Shown here piece after piece: positions 19,772-31,659 of a stretch of DNA of 64,000 nt. The notes beneath the pieces were generated by a model. It was not told the DNA's origin. It saw only the letters and a program-made list of their open reading frames with translations, and made no database searches. Position 1 is the stretch's first letter. Each line of letters starts with the position of its first letter. Source of the DNA: Symbiodinium microadriaticum (taxonomy: Eukaryota > Sar > Dinophyceae > Suessiales > Symbiodiniaceae). A program made the position numbers and the translations under genes. The DNA is taken from NCBI GenBank assembly GCA_001939145.1, contig LSRX01000425.1, positions 452,860 through 516,859 of the forward strand. Reading direction: 5' to 3'.

Positions 19772-22690
19772 TGGTCAATGACCATTGCAAAGAGGTGGAG
19801 TATGTCACGGCTATAGAGCAGGACGCCGTTTGTCTTAGCTCTTTGTAGGAGATGCCCTTGCAGGCTGGGCGGGCTACGGCTAGGTGAGGCTAGGGGCTAA
19901 GACAATAAGAGCCAAGGCTTCTACGAATCGACACAGCAATAGCACCAGGGGACACAGGCTGCCCAGCCTTCGCAGGATGTTTAAAGTGAGCCGTGCGGCC
20001 ACTAAATTAGCGAGCGGAGCCGAACAAGGCATCCCGCAGCTTCTTCAACGTAGCAAAAAGCTGCAATTTTCCTGCAAGAACAGAACAGAAATGGGGCAGC
20101 ACAGCTCTGCCATGCCCACGGCGGCATCAAAGATGCTGTTCGACACACGGCTTTGTCCAACCTGGCTTTGTCCAACCTCGACTCGCGATCCTTCGCACAA
20201 CGGGCCTTGCCGGGCGCTTGTGAGTTGCATACCTCAGCCTTAGCAAGCGTACTTCGCCCAATATGCATAGATCGCCAACATCTGCTCGCATGATGCCTGA
20301 TTTCCGGCGCTGCTCTTTCCGAGTGTGTTTAGCTAGTCTTCAACATGGCCGCTGAATCCATCCTGACTTAGACGGGTGGCATGGACAGAGGGCGGAGGGA
20401 AGAGTCGCCCATGCCCGATTCTCAGATTACATTCGGTGCAGTGATTCATGGCAATCACATGTAACGATGTACATGTTTGATTTGATGTGCATATCTGCAT
20501 GTGTTCATCTGCGTGCGTATAGGTATGCGTGCATGCATGTTTCGAAGTCGTGTAGATGCACTTATCTGCCACTAACGTCACCCTGCAGAGCCAAACTGTT
20601 ACAGATCGAAGTGCATGATGCACATGCTGAGCTCCACATTATCAACACACAGCTATCCTCGGCCTTGGTAAGGAATGTCTTCTACAACATCTCGCAAGCC
20701 CAAGAGCGATGATCGTAGATGTCTCAAACCCCAGATATCGATCCTGTTCCAAAATCCGTGCCTGAGAGCAAGGTGATGTTCGGTGGTGGAAGCCTGCAGA
20801 CTTCACTGAAATCGGGAACAATGAACGAAACTATCATTTCTCAAGGTATGGAATTGACTGAAACCCCCACGTCAATTGAAGTTCGGATAAGACGAACTGG
20901 TGTCGATAATCCTCTGCAAGAGAAGGTTGGAAGCTTTGTGAATTGTTGACATGCTCAGTGCCTGTCTTACGAAGAGCGAGCCACTTACCAGCAGTCGGTC
21001 ACATAGGTTCTAGTAATCCAGGGTTGATGCCCATAGCGCTCATATCAACCATGTAGATGCGAAAAAAGCTACAGCACATGCTCATGAAGCAAAAGAGTTC
21101 AGTGGCACAACAGTTCGGTGCAATGAACCCCACGACATCTGTTGAGCAGTGCAGGAGGGGAACCATGTAGGTGTTAGAATAGCCCGGCATCTGGCACAGA
21201 CTGTGCCTTTAACCGAGAAGCATCTACCTGAGCAACCTTCAGCTTGAGTAGCACATAAACTCAACCCTTACATGGTTCAGCATTCAATTTTTGCCGTGGG
21301 GGAGCTTTCCACAACAAAGCTTCCACGGGATGGCACAACAGCCCATAGTTCGTAGCAGAGCTGGCGACGGTGCAATTTGCATCGTCGTTTGGAGAGCCAG
21401 TTTGTGAATGCCTGTGGAGAACATCAGACATTATGTGCATGTCACAACGTATGTATGTCCTACATGCGTATGTGTACATGTAAGTCTGCAGACTTGTCCA
21501 GTGAAAGAGCTGCGATCTGGCAGTAATACGGAGACCTAAGCCTAAGGAATAAACTAATAAGGTAATCATTTTGGCTTCTACATCCGCACGCACACCTATG
21601 TATGTATGTATGTATGTATATATATATATATACACACATGCTCGGACTTCGGCCGGTCGACAGAAAGCATGTTGCCGTCGTTGTTGGCTTCGCATGAGGC
21701 TAGAACTCAGCTATTCTGAGGGTGTCGCGGCAGGAATGCCCAAAGGGCCATGGTGATGCCTCCTGCTGTGACCCGCATCTTCGAGCGCGTGGACCGAGTC
21801 GCATTCTCGGGATGCCAGATGTAGAATACACAGTGTACTACATCCATAACATGTGCTTCTCTCAGGCGAGTTTTAAGTCTCAGTGCAGTCGAAACCGATG
21901 CCTTGCGCTTGAGTTGGAACCCCTCTTCGCACATCGAGCTCACAAGGGCAAGCGCTCGGCACCAAGATCTTCTGAGTTGATGAGGGTGATTCTAAAATTC
22001 AGTCTAAATAGTTATCGTTATCATAGTAGCAATAATCAGGACCATGAAAACCGCTACGCTCTTCTGACAGTTGCAGAAGAGGGTGTGTATTTCGTCGAGA
22101 CTCGACGCGAGGACTGGGGCCGCTGCTGCAACAGTCTCCGCCTCCAAGTTTTCCAGATCCTGTCATTGACCTGGACAGCTTTCATTACAAATTATACCTA
22201 TGCATATATACATAAAATAAATATATATATATATATATATGGCCACTGGCCACGTCGAGTGCGAGTCCACGGAGTTATTCCGCGCAGGAAAGCCGACCAC
22301 CTCGTCACAGAGGAGACTCCTGGGACTTGCCAGGACTTCCGCAGTGTGCCGTGTCGAAGTATTTGCATTCTGCAGGTCGCCACAGCACTTAGATTGAACA
22401 CCCAGCTTCAGCATCCATGGACAGGTGTGGACGACCAGAGCCCGCCGGAACCTGAAAACAGGGTACAGGTGAATGCGTGCAGTGTGCCAAGTGTTGAGAT
22501 AAAGCTCAGGAGGCAAAGATGCGCCGACGTAGAGGTGTGGGCTTAGCTTGAATGGGTGCAACAGTGTGTGGTTTTTGCTGAGCCATACGAAACTGAGAGA
22601 CCTTTTTAATAGCATGCGCAAACGGAGTCAGGCTGTTTTGCCCTGGCTAAACACTTAGTTCCAACATGTACCGAAAGCCCCGGATTTGCT
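19772..22690. other. Gene-poor stretch with weak coding-like pieces
   Basis: No recognised gene. A possible exon ending at a GTAAGG site near 20668 and a 76-codon open frame at 20719-20949 (MSQTPDIDPVPKS) could be coding but match nothing I know. TATG/TA microsatellites lie at 21598-21636, and a TA run at 22220-22240. Confidence 0.4.
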
Positions 22691-24720
22691 TGCAACACTC
22701 ATCCCCAGAAGTCCACCTGTCTTCTAAGTGTTCACATCTTTGTTCAGGAAACGACCAGAATGCACGCTTTCATTAATTAAAATTCGGTTTTTTATTTGGA
22801 AACGAAATGAACAAGGTGGGCAAAACAAACACGCTTTCAACCACGAGCTCTTTTCATTGTGTTGCTTCGTTCACTTCGTTCACACTTTTATTCTAGGAAG
22901 AAGAGCTCTTTGTTTCCTTTCAACTGAATAAAGATAAGTGGAAAGAACGCATGCTTTATTCAATTCTGGAAAAAAACACGAGGGGGGAACGGAAACAGAA
23001 CCATTTCGTTTGTCTTTTCCTTTGTGCTTTAATTTGTAACGGTTGAGAAGAAGCACGAAATTAAAGCGTTGAAAGCAAAAACGAAATGGTAGCTTTTGTT
23101 CGTTCCTGTTTTGTTTATTGAAAACGAAGGGAACGAACGAGGAGGGTGCTTCGTTCCGCTCATTATTTCGCTTGACTACAGTACCTCTTTTCTCTTTCGT
23201 TCTATTCGCTTCACCTGAAAGATAAACACAACACTCTCCTCACTCAGTAGAAAACTGGTGGTTATCGGAGAATTAAAAAGGAAAATTAATAAAGGAAACA
23301 CGCGTCCCTTCGTTCTTTGTTTCCCTTTGATTTTACCCTTTTCCTTTGCTTTTCCACCAGCCATATGATTCTCTGTTACTTTGCTAGTGAGAAAAAGCGA
23401 ACGGTGGGAACCTCTTCCTTCAATTCATTACAAAATAAGATAACAAAATAAGCACGATATTCTCTTTATATTTTAAATTAACATAACCACTGAGCGAACG
23501 TAACAAACAGCCAAATTAAATTACAAAGGTAAGTGAAAACTCACGCTTTACATTTAATTTGGGTTCTTTGTTTTAGTTCGCTCGTTCGTGGTTTTATTGT
23601 GTTGTGTCTCTCTTCTGGGTCTTTTCGTGCTTCCCTCTACGTTCCACTTCATTCCATTGCAAAAGACCGAGAGAAAAACGGCAAGAAACCACCGCACATC
23701 CTGGAACTTGGAGCCTCTAATCATATTGATTAGGTGGTAAAGTCGAGTGAAACAGGCCCGTATTTAAATAATTAAACACAAGCGGAATGAATGAAATGAA
23801 TGTAGCGCGTGCTTTAATTCAATAAAATTGGCCTTTTTGTTTCGTTCTTATTGTGTTTGCCATACCCACTTGTTTCGTGCTTCCGTTCCATTCATTAACA
23901 AGGTGGGCAATGAAAGCAAACTCATGCATTTCATATTAGGTTCGCGGATTGAACAAGGAACGAATGAAATAAAACCACGAACCAATCAAGTATTATGAAA
24001 GCATGATTTAATTCGCTCGTTTGTTTTATTTGGTCCTTTCCGCGAAAGAGCTAAATTTAATTGTGTCAAGCGTGCGTTTCGCTTCACTCACCTTTACAAT
24101 TTGAGTTTAGGCCTTTGGCGTCACTTTAGTTTTAGAAGATGCACCCAATTTCCCGTGGTATAGTTTAAACCTTTGGAATCTCCTGTACATTCGTGTCTTC
24201 TTTGTGTATAAATTAATTGAATTCACGCAGCTCTCTGTGTTCCTTTGTAACTTAATTAAAGCACAACAAAGAAACTCTCTTCACAATCTTATTATTAGGT
24301 GTATTTTACTAGGAGATAGTGAGTGAAGAGATAGAATGTGTGACAGAAAAGAAACCGAGGAACGAACCGGTCAATCACAGGCTCATTTCATTACATTCGC
24401 TTCTCTCATTCGTTCCTAAGAAAACAATCCCAGAAAGAATCCAAAAAATAATGGTGAAAATACATAGCTGGTCCCAAAAATCCAAAATTTCCAAGGGTTT
24501 ACAAGTAGTGGTAGTGATAGCCTGGTTTGTACTGAATGAACCATGCATTTAACTACAACATTAGGACTAGTCTCGTTCATTCACGCTTTTGTTCCCTTTA
24601 TTTGGTTCGTTTACAATGGAGCAAAGAGGAAGCGTAAAACGAACCAAAGAAAGAGTAACAAAAAAACATGAATTCGTTCGTTTCCGAAAAGACTCTCAAT
24701 GCATGGGCGTTGTCGCAACA
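22690..24720. repeat. Low-complexity block rich in TTCGTT/AACGAA words
   Basis: About 2 kb made of short variants of cgttcgttc, aacgaaac, cattcattc and ttaattaa in both orientations, AT-richer than its surroundings. There are no long open frames, no fixed repeat period visible by eye, and sharp edges. It resembles a degraded short-motif satellite or a repeat built from mutually complementary words. Confidence 0.65.
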
Positions 24721-25967
24721 TGCGCAATCCGACATGCTGTTTTTTGGCGATCAGGCGCCACTCAGCACCTGAACGTCGATGCTTCAAGTCCGCCACATCG
24801 TGCATGGCGCTACATAGACTATGTCGATTGTCGATTAACGGCCACAGTTGGTCATCATAGTGGAAAAAGGGGGCCTTTCGCACCAAGGTGGCGAGTGCAC
24901 AGCGCATTCTCATGCACGGGTTGACACTTCTATACTCCAACCTCCATGCAGGGTCCAGCCGTTGTTTGACTGCGCCTTCTGCTTCAGTCGACTTGACTTC
25001 TACTTACCTCCATGCAGCACAAGCACATGCAACAGCTTAGCAGCACTTTGCTGAACCGCATGCCCCGGAGAAATTTGGCACCACGCAGGGACGGCAAGGC
25101 ATTCAACACTCAGGCCTCTTTTTCAGCCAATACAGGATCTGGCCACTCCGCAAAATTGCACGCACCCTGGTTGCTACAATCAGTCGCGGCAGGTGACGGA
25201 GGATTCTCCCAAAGTAACAGGACGGAAACCCGGCTCGCGCGTATTCGCAGCTAAGCTCCTACCACACCACCACTGAGATTCATAAAGTACCGAACGGTTG
25301 AATGCCATTGCCTTCAGTCACCATCTGAAAGTACTAACGTTCACCACATGTAACCCAAGTACCAAGCCGTGACCGCCTACCCAGCATCGGGTGAATTGAG
25401 AAGCTGCTTCCGATATTCGCTTCCCCCTTTTATTAAACATCCTTGCCCCGATTACAAAAACACAGTGGGCCCAATCCTCCCGACATCATCCCTGCCCTTT
25501 GAGACCTCTTCTAAATTAGGGGGTTTAGGTTGACGGTTTAGGGGTGACTGTGAGTTTGAGTCTGAGTCTGAGTGTGACTGTGAGAGAGTGTCTGTGAGCA
25601 CACAAGCCCTCTTTGAGCCTGCCTGTGCGGAGCGGCCGCATGATCCTTCTTTCTGTCTCCTTGTCCGTCTTCGTGTTAATTACTAGCCATATTCTACCCA
25701 AATCTGACAGTAGAGATAAAGCTACCTCCTAATTATAAACATTTTCCGAGCATCGGAGGGGCCCTCCACCCCCCGTTTAATATTAGGGAGAAAGGAGATT
25801 AGGTCTGAAACCCGTGCAGAAACAGATGCCAGGTGTCTGAACCGCGAGGATTGGCCCTCAGTGTTTCAGAAACCATTTGACGCAGCAGGTTTGCCAAGTG
25901 CCGAGGCCGGGCGGCTGCCTTTAGCCAGTCCTACCCCCACCCTGCCTTTGCATCACCTCGACCGCCC
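24721..25967. other. Gene-poor stretch
   Basis: No gene recognised. A G-rich tract with 'gggggtttaggttgacggtttagggg' followed by GTGA/GAGT repeats lies at about 25522-25600 and faintly resembles a degraded TTTAGGG repeat. Confidence 0.5.
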
Positions 25968-26489
25968 ATGGGGCCGCGGTCTCCACGCGGCTGGGCAGCA
26001 TCATCTTTCGAGCAGTTTGAGCTGTCGGACTGTTTCAAGTCGAATCTTGGCCAAGGCAAGCAAGGGGTCACGGCCTTAATGCTGACCGAACGAACAGCAT
26101 TTGCAAGCTTCTGCAAGTCTTGGGCTTTCATGGAGGCTGTTGCTTCGGCCGTGCTTGCAGAGACTGCGGCGGTCTTAGTTCGCACTTCTAGCAGAAGGGG
26201 GGCATACGCTTCAGCACGTGCACTTGTGGCCAGAGAAAGGCTTTACCTATGTCAGAAGTGCGAGCAGCTGTTAGACTACCAGACTGCAATCGGGAGCAGA
26301 TGGCCAAGATTCCCCGGAGATGAGGTCTACAGTGCTCCTGTAGTGCCGGGCGTCCCGCCTGCTTGGATGAGGAGCGAAGCCCAAAGACGACCGAGAGAGC
26401 ATGCGAGCAAGCAGTCCATGCTTTTGGCGAATGCGTTGAAGCAGGAATTGAAGCAGGAATTTGCAATCCTGTTAGGTCCAGGTTTGTAG
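25968..26489 (+). CDS. Hypothetical open frame, 173 codons
   Basis: The frame encodes a plausible mixed-composition protein (FEQFELSDCFKSNLGQGKQG, MLTERTAFASFCKSW, ALVARERLYLCQKCEQLL) ending ...ALKQELKQEFAILLGPGL. It contains long helical stretches and no repeats. I do not recognise a family. A following frame at 26692-26862 (LQILQAEAEARRALIDQLQ) is also helical and could be a further exon. It may instead be chance or a pseudogene. Confidence 0.3.
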   Translation: MGPRSPRGWAASSFEQFELSDCFKSNLGQGKQGVTALMLTERTAFASFCKSWAFMEAVASAVLAETAAVLVRTSSRRGAYASARALVARERLYLCQKCEQLLDYQTAIGSRWPRFPGDEVYSAPVVPGVPPAWMRSEAQRRPREHASKQSMLLANALKQELKQEFAILLGPGL

Positions 26490-26862
26490 AAGCCGATTTC
26501 TTCAGATGATGGCCCGATGAGGGGTGAGGATATTAGCCACCTCGTCTGAGCCGCCTTGTGATGTTCAGACCAGGCGGCGCCGGCCACACGCGCTGCCGCG
26601 CCGTGATCGGAGCAGCGAGCGGGGACGACAGGACAGCCTGGCCTTGCCAAGGGAGAATGTGCAACAGTGGTTGGTATATGCTTTACGCAGCTTTCGCAGC
26701 ACTGCAGATATTGCAGGCTGAGGCAGAAGCACGCAGGGCCCTTATTGATCAGCTGCAGAAAACCCTCAATTCCCGAACACTTGACGACTGGGGACACCTA
26801 AGGCGAGAAGCCCACGAAACCATCGCAGCCACCAGAGAAGCCACGTCGAATCCTCGGAGATG

Positions 26863-29139
26863 AGTCGCTTTCTGACACCTGTTAAGGCCTCTGAGAGCTT
26901 CTGTTCGCATCTCGAGGTCCTGGTGCGACGCGCTGGGAAAAGGAGGCCGAAAGAAGGTAAACTAGCATTCTGATTGTTATAGAAAATGACGAACATCACC
27001 ATCTAAGAAGACGATGCGAGACTGGCACTGCAGCACTTTTCCTCGCGACTACTTTTACGTCAACACATAGGCTGATGTCGGCTTTGGTGAAACCGTTTTT
27101 GGCTGCGCAAGGCGGAGCGAAAGAAGGTTCACGAAGCAGTAATCGAAGCTGCAGCCTTGGATGTTCTTGGATGTTTGTGTCTCTGCGTGGGCGAGTGCCG
27201 ATCATGGACGGCTGTGTGAGCTGCGCATCGTAGAGGCTTGTCGTGGCTTGCCTAGCAGGCCCATGAATCTACCATAATCTACCTTTGGAACACATCCGAG
27301 CTTTCGAGAACTTGCCCTTCCCGAGATGCTGTCAACACATTCCTTCCAACTCTTAAGGGGGATCTTTGTTTGCCTTTTGCCTTAGTACCTACACTAACAT
27401 ACGACCGATTAGGTCTGAAGTGGGGGGGTCTGTTTCCGGCTGCCAGCGTGATGTGCTGAACTTCAGGAGATGATGTCACAGGTCGTTCATGGAACACTGG
27501 ACTCGTTCATTGGTGCGACGCTCAGCTGGCGCGAAAACATAACAAGACACACCCCCCAGACGAAGCTGCAATGCTGAGCACATTGCATTAAGTGCAGGCG
27601 AGAGCTTGGACAGCCTCAGTGACGGCCAAGCCAGCGACGCTGTTGAAGTAGTGGCGTTGGATGCTGAGCTCAGTTGACTGTGGAATTGTTGTAGAAGGGG
27701 GCAGCTTGTGGCCGTGCAGCTGCGTCGTATAACTCTATAGGTTAGAGTGGAGACTCGTCAAACTGGAAATTTGTTCGAGCCAATCTCACGGCATGTGCCC
27801 ATCTTGTCTCACTTCCAGGTGTTGCGAACATCTTAGCTTTTTCACAAGGATGCCTCTATCGGCGCACCCTTTGGCCCTTTTTGAGGGAGTGCAGGGGGGG
27901 GTTGGAACAGCTTCCTTGAGAGCTTTCGTAGTTTGTGGGCCATGGGATCGACCATTCTGGCAGTCCTTGCCCAGTTATTTAATCTCGAAAATGCCGCAAC
28001 AGAACCCTGGCTACATGCCGCAAACGTATCCGATTCATCCTGCAAGCTGCAGTTTTTTTTTTCGCGCGCTCTCATGGGAGTTTGGTGCCTTCGCTCAGCG
28101 GCTGGAGGTTTGCTGGTGCAAGAGGTGTCACAGTCAAGAAGATTGCACCTCTTGCATGAAGGCCAGCTGAAGAAACCAATATCCAGGTTGATTCTTGAAG
28201 AGGAGCGGCTTTGTTCACCTACAAGGGAGGCCTCAGGGCTTTCTTGCTGGAATGGCCAGAGAAAGGCTGAGCCCGCTTCTGCACAAGTGCAGCCCAGGGC
28301 ATCGCCCCGGCCTCTGGGAAAGTTTCAGCCCTCCCGCGGCGCACCGAATCCGAGTCGTCGTGAGCTGCGGGAATGGGTGATCGAGCCCGTGTGGTGGAGC
28401 ACTACGAGCGTGCTCGGGGCCAGTGTCGGCCTGACACCACATGGCACCGGTTGTCCAGTAGAGCGAAAAAGTCTCCAATCGCATGGCGTTGTTTGACCTC
28501 TGAGCTGCAAAGGCCATGAAGGACATAAGGGATGGGGTTCCGGTCACGATGCTACACTGAGAAGGAGGCCTTGGACTACTAATGTTGACACGTACAGAAT
28601 GAGGAACGTCATCTGGATGATCATACGGTGCCGACATAGGAGTCGGGTGCAACCCCTCAATCCCAAATTCCCCCTAAACCATCATCACTCATCTTTCACT
28701 TCAGACTTGAGCCACCCTGCCATGGCGTGTCATCCTTGCGTGGTGCTATGCAATCATCGCCGCACAGCAACACATCTAAATATTGATGAAACGCATCAGA
28801 TTCGCGCCTCAAAGGCCGGCTGGCATAAAATAGGCCCATTTTTTAGGCATCCCACGACTTTCCACGCTCATGATCCGTTGATTCTCAGGCTGCTGTCCGG
28901 TGAAGACGTGCGATCCGATTTATAGGGCCCTATAAATGTGCTCTTTCATGCGGAGACCCGGCCCAAGGGCAAAGAGCTGCTAGGCAGGCATGAGACATCA
29001 GGCATTCAGAGGGCTACTTTTTGGGATCGGAACTGCTCGGTACTCCCATCGCCTTTGAGGGAGCGGTGCGACCTGCACGAGCTGCAATTAGCTCAGCAAA
29101 GGGTCCCCGACAGAATTCGAGCGCCACGTTGGCCGTTCG
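26863..29139. other. No gene recognised
   Basis: Several overlapping open frames on both strands at 27.8-28.7 kb, none with a recognisable domain or clean splice context. I cannot say which strand, if any, is coding. Confidence 0.4.
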
Positions 29140-29217
29140 TTGGCATGGCGGCTGAAGGCCGGATGCTGCCACTGGCATAAAGACAGAATTTGCGACCGTC
29201 TGGCTTGTAGGAAGGCA

Positions 29218-30006
29218 ATGACTTCCTTGGAGGTCGAGGGTGAAGGAGCCTACGAGACTCGGCAGATTTGTCGGGTTGCAGCTGGTGGCAAGGGGCAGTT
29301 GGAACGGTGTGGTGCAGTTGGGGAGCAGTGTGGACGTAATTTTGCACCGAGGACGATGACTTTGAGGAAGAGGCATCGTATCTGACGTCGCAGGATGGCT
29401 TGTCCCGTGCTGATTCTCAGGACGCCTCGGACGATGACCGCGAGGCTCGGCAGCGCAGTTTGGCACAGGTCCAGAGAAAAGCTATGTGCAAGGCACCTGC
29501 TGCAGATCCTCCGGCGCTGTCGGGTTCCCATGTTTGTTCGGTCGCGCAGATGGTTGACGGCGGCTCGTTTCGACAAGGCCAGTCTCAGCAAGGACGGATA
29601 AGCCCCCAAGGCTCATCATAAGTCATAAGTGCTGTAGAACGTCGCATCAAGCAAGTCATGAGCCCGGTCCCTCAGGCCATCGACTCCCCAGGCATCGCCC
29701 GCAGAGGCCAAGCTTTTTTCATCCTGCCCGGCAATGGCCCACTTGGTGGATCCCGAACCGTTCACTTCCAGCCGTACTGCTGGACCCTTTTGGCAAGCTG
29801 CCCTTGCATTCTCCGGAGAGTGCGGAATCCTGGCAGGCTCGCTTGCCCATCCGGCGAGAGCCCTCCTTAGGCCGATCCGGGAGCCGAGGAAGTCCCGTGA
29901 AGGCCCAGCGGAAGGCGAAAGAGTTGCTACGCTTGAAAAACCGAGAATGTGAGGCGGATCACCGACATTCCGTGTCGATGCCTGCCGACAAGGCCAGGCC
30001 GAGCTA
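29218..30006 (+). CDS. Hypothetical multi-exon gene
   Basis: Coding-like pieces on one strand: 29218-29300 (MTSLEVEGEGAYETRQ), then an exon starting at 29352 after gcaccgag and running to about 29600 (DDDFEEEASYLTSQDG, DDDREARQRSLAQVQRKA), then 29734-29870 (MAHLVDPEPFTSSRTAG) and 29890-30005 (SPVKAQRKAKELLRLKN). A stop at 29337-29339 precedes the second exon, so an acceptor is needed there. Composition is acidic and basic, probably partly disordered. No family recognised; exon edges are not resolved. Confidence 0.35.
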
Positions 30007-31599
30007 GACGCGCAGCCTGGCCTTGGTCTTGAGTTAACGGCCTCGCCAGCCGCGTGAGGATCCGCGGGTCAGTCGCACAGGCCTCCCCAGCCAGTTTTGA
30101 GAGCGGACCAAAGGTCGGCGGCGTTTTGTCGCTCTTGAGCAGCGTGGGGGCAGGCTCAGGTGCACTCATCGTTGCAGACGGTCTTCCTGTTCTTACGAGC
30201 TTGGACCGGGACCCAGCCGGAACGATGCACCATCTGCTGGGAGATAGGAACCTGATTAAGAAACCCTGGATCTTTTTCAGGGTTCTTTGTATGAATCCTA
30301 ACATAATGGGTTGGAGGGCCAGGGTTTCTTAAAAAGGTAACGAGTAAACAATGCAAGCCGTGTCTAGGATGACCAGCTGGACAACGGAAGGAGCGCGGCG
30401 TTCGCACAGGGGTGGTAGGGCTCTTTACCAGCTAGGCGAATATCCCCAGCTTTGTGGGTTTTGTTACACGATCCTTCGATCTGTTGGCCTGTTTCCACCA
30501 ACAGACACGGCCGGGAAGCAGAGTCCGGCTGCTCATAGTCGGGTGCAGTGCATGCTTGCTGTCAGGACAGCTGTCACATACACAGCTGTGCCCGTTTGTT
30601 GAGCCTTTGACGAGACTCAGAAGCAGAAGCAAAGCCAGTCGCTCAAGATCGGAGGCCCATTCTTGTTGTTAGGATGTGTCCTTCTTTTTCCTGAACTGTT
30701 TTTTGTTTTCGGGCGTTTGGTTGCTTGGCTTTTCGCCTTCCGGGCCTTGGCTTTTGTCGGCTTCCTAGTTTTGTTTTCGTTCCGGTTTCGCTCGATTGCA
30801 CATAGTTGAGATACCACCAATGGCTTTTATTTTTGTGCCTTGTTACAGATCGCGACGACCGTCCAGCTGCTTTTGCCTGCAGTTAAAGGAAAGTGGCCTC
30901 GATTTTTTTCAGCAGGAGCATGGGGAGTGCCCCAAGCACAGGACGGCGGGTTGTGCCGGCGACTCGCATGTTGACACTGCGTTGGCGATCTATACACGCA
31001 CATCTGACCAGGCGTGGGAAAGTATCAGTTGGGGATGACCATCGGCCGGGGACGGGTGATAGCTCCACTCAGGGCGCGGGAGCCTTGAATTCGGACACCT
31101 GCCGCTTGAGGTTAGCCTTCTTTGCTTCTTTTCGAAGGTTATCTCGCCGGCAGCCCCGCCGAAAGACTCAAAGCCGTTGTGGCCGCAACCTGATAGTGCT
31201 GAAACTCCAACCGTAGCTCTAGCTCGGTGCTTGGGGAGCACGAGCCCTTGAGCTCGTCACCTGGCCAGGCTGCAACATGACGGCAAAAGTGCACGCAACA
31301 AAGATGCCACAGCCTCAACTTCCTGGCCCCACAGGGCTGTCGACCTGCAAGGCATGGTTTTCCTCGAGTCTGGATGCATTGCACTTTGAGGCTCTTCCGA
31401 GCTCAGGGTCGCCTAGCTCTGAGCACCGCGACTCTTGTGCTTCCTTAGGGAAGCCTTTGGTGGGGTTTAGCCAGAAGCCGCCGAGGGTAGATCCAGATCC
31501 ACCTCGTGGGGCACGCCGTGCCCCTCGCTTGAAGTCAGCCTCAGCCCTCCGTGGCAGCACCGGATATGGAAGCAAATAAGCATGCGACGGTCTCGCTTC

Positions 31600-31618
31600 A
31601 CGAGCCAGTTGGCTCAAG
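31600..31618 (+). other. Spliced-leader relic
   Basis: The stretch acgagccagttggctcaag matches the 3' part of the conserved dinoflagellate spliced leader (CCGTAGCCATTTTGGCTCAAG), including agcca and ttggctcaag, with one changed and one missing base in between. It lies 41 bases before the start codon of an intronless gene, where a leader would sit on the mRNA. Such relics mark genes that returned to the genome by reverse transcription of spliced mRNA. Confidence 0.65.
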
Positions 31619-31659
31619 AATTGCCTGTCGCCTAGATAGACAGACGATCTGCCGACAGC

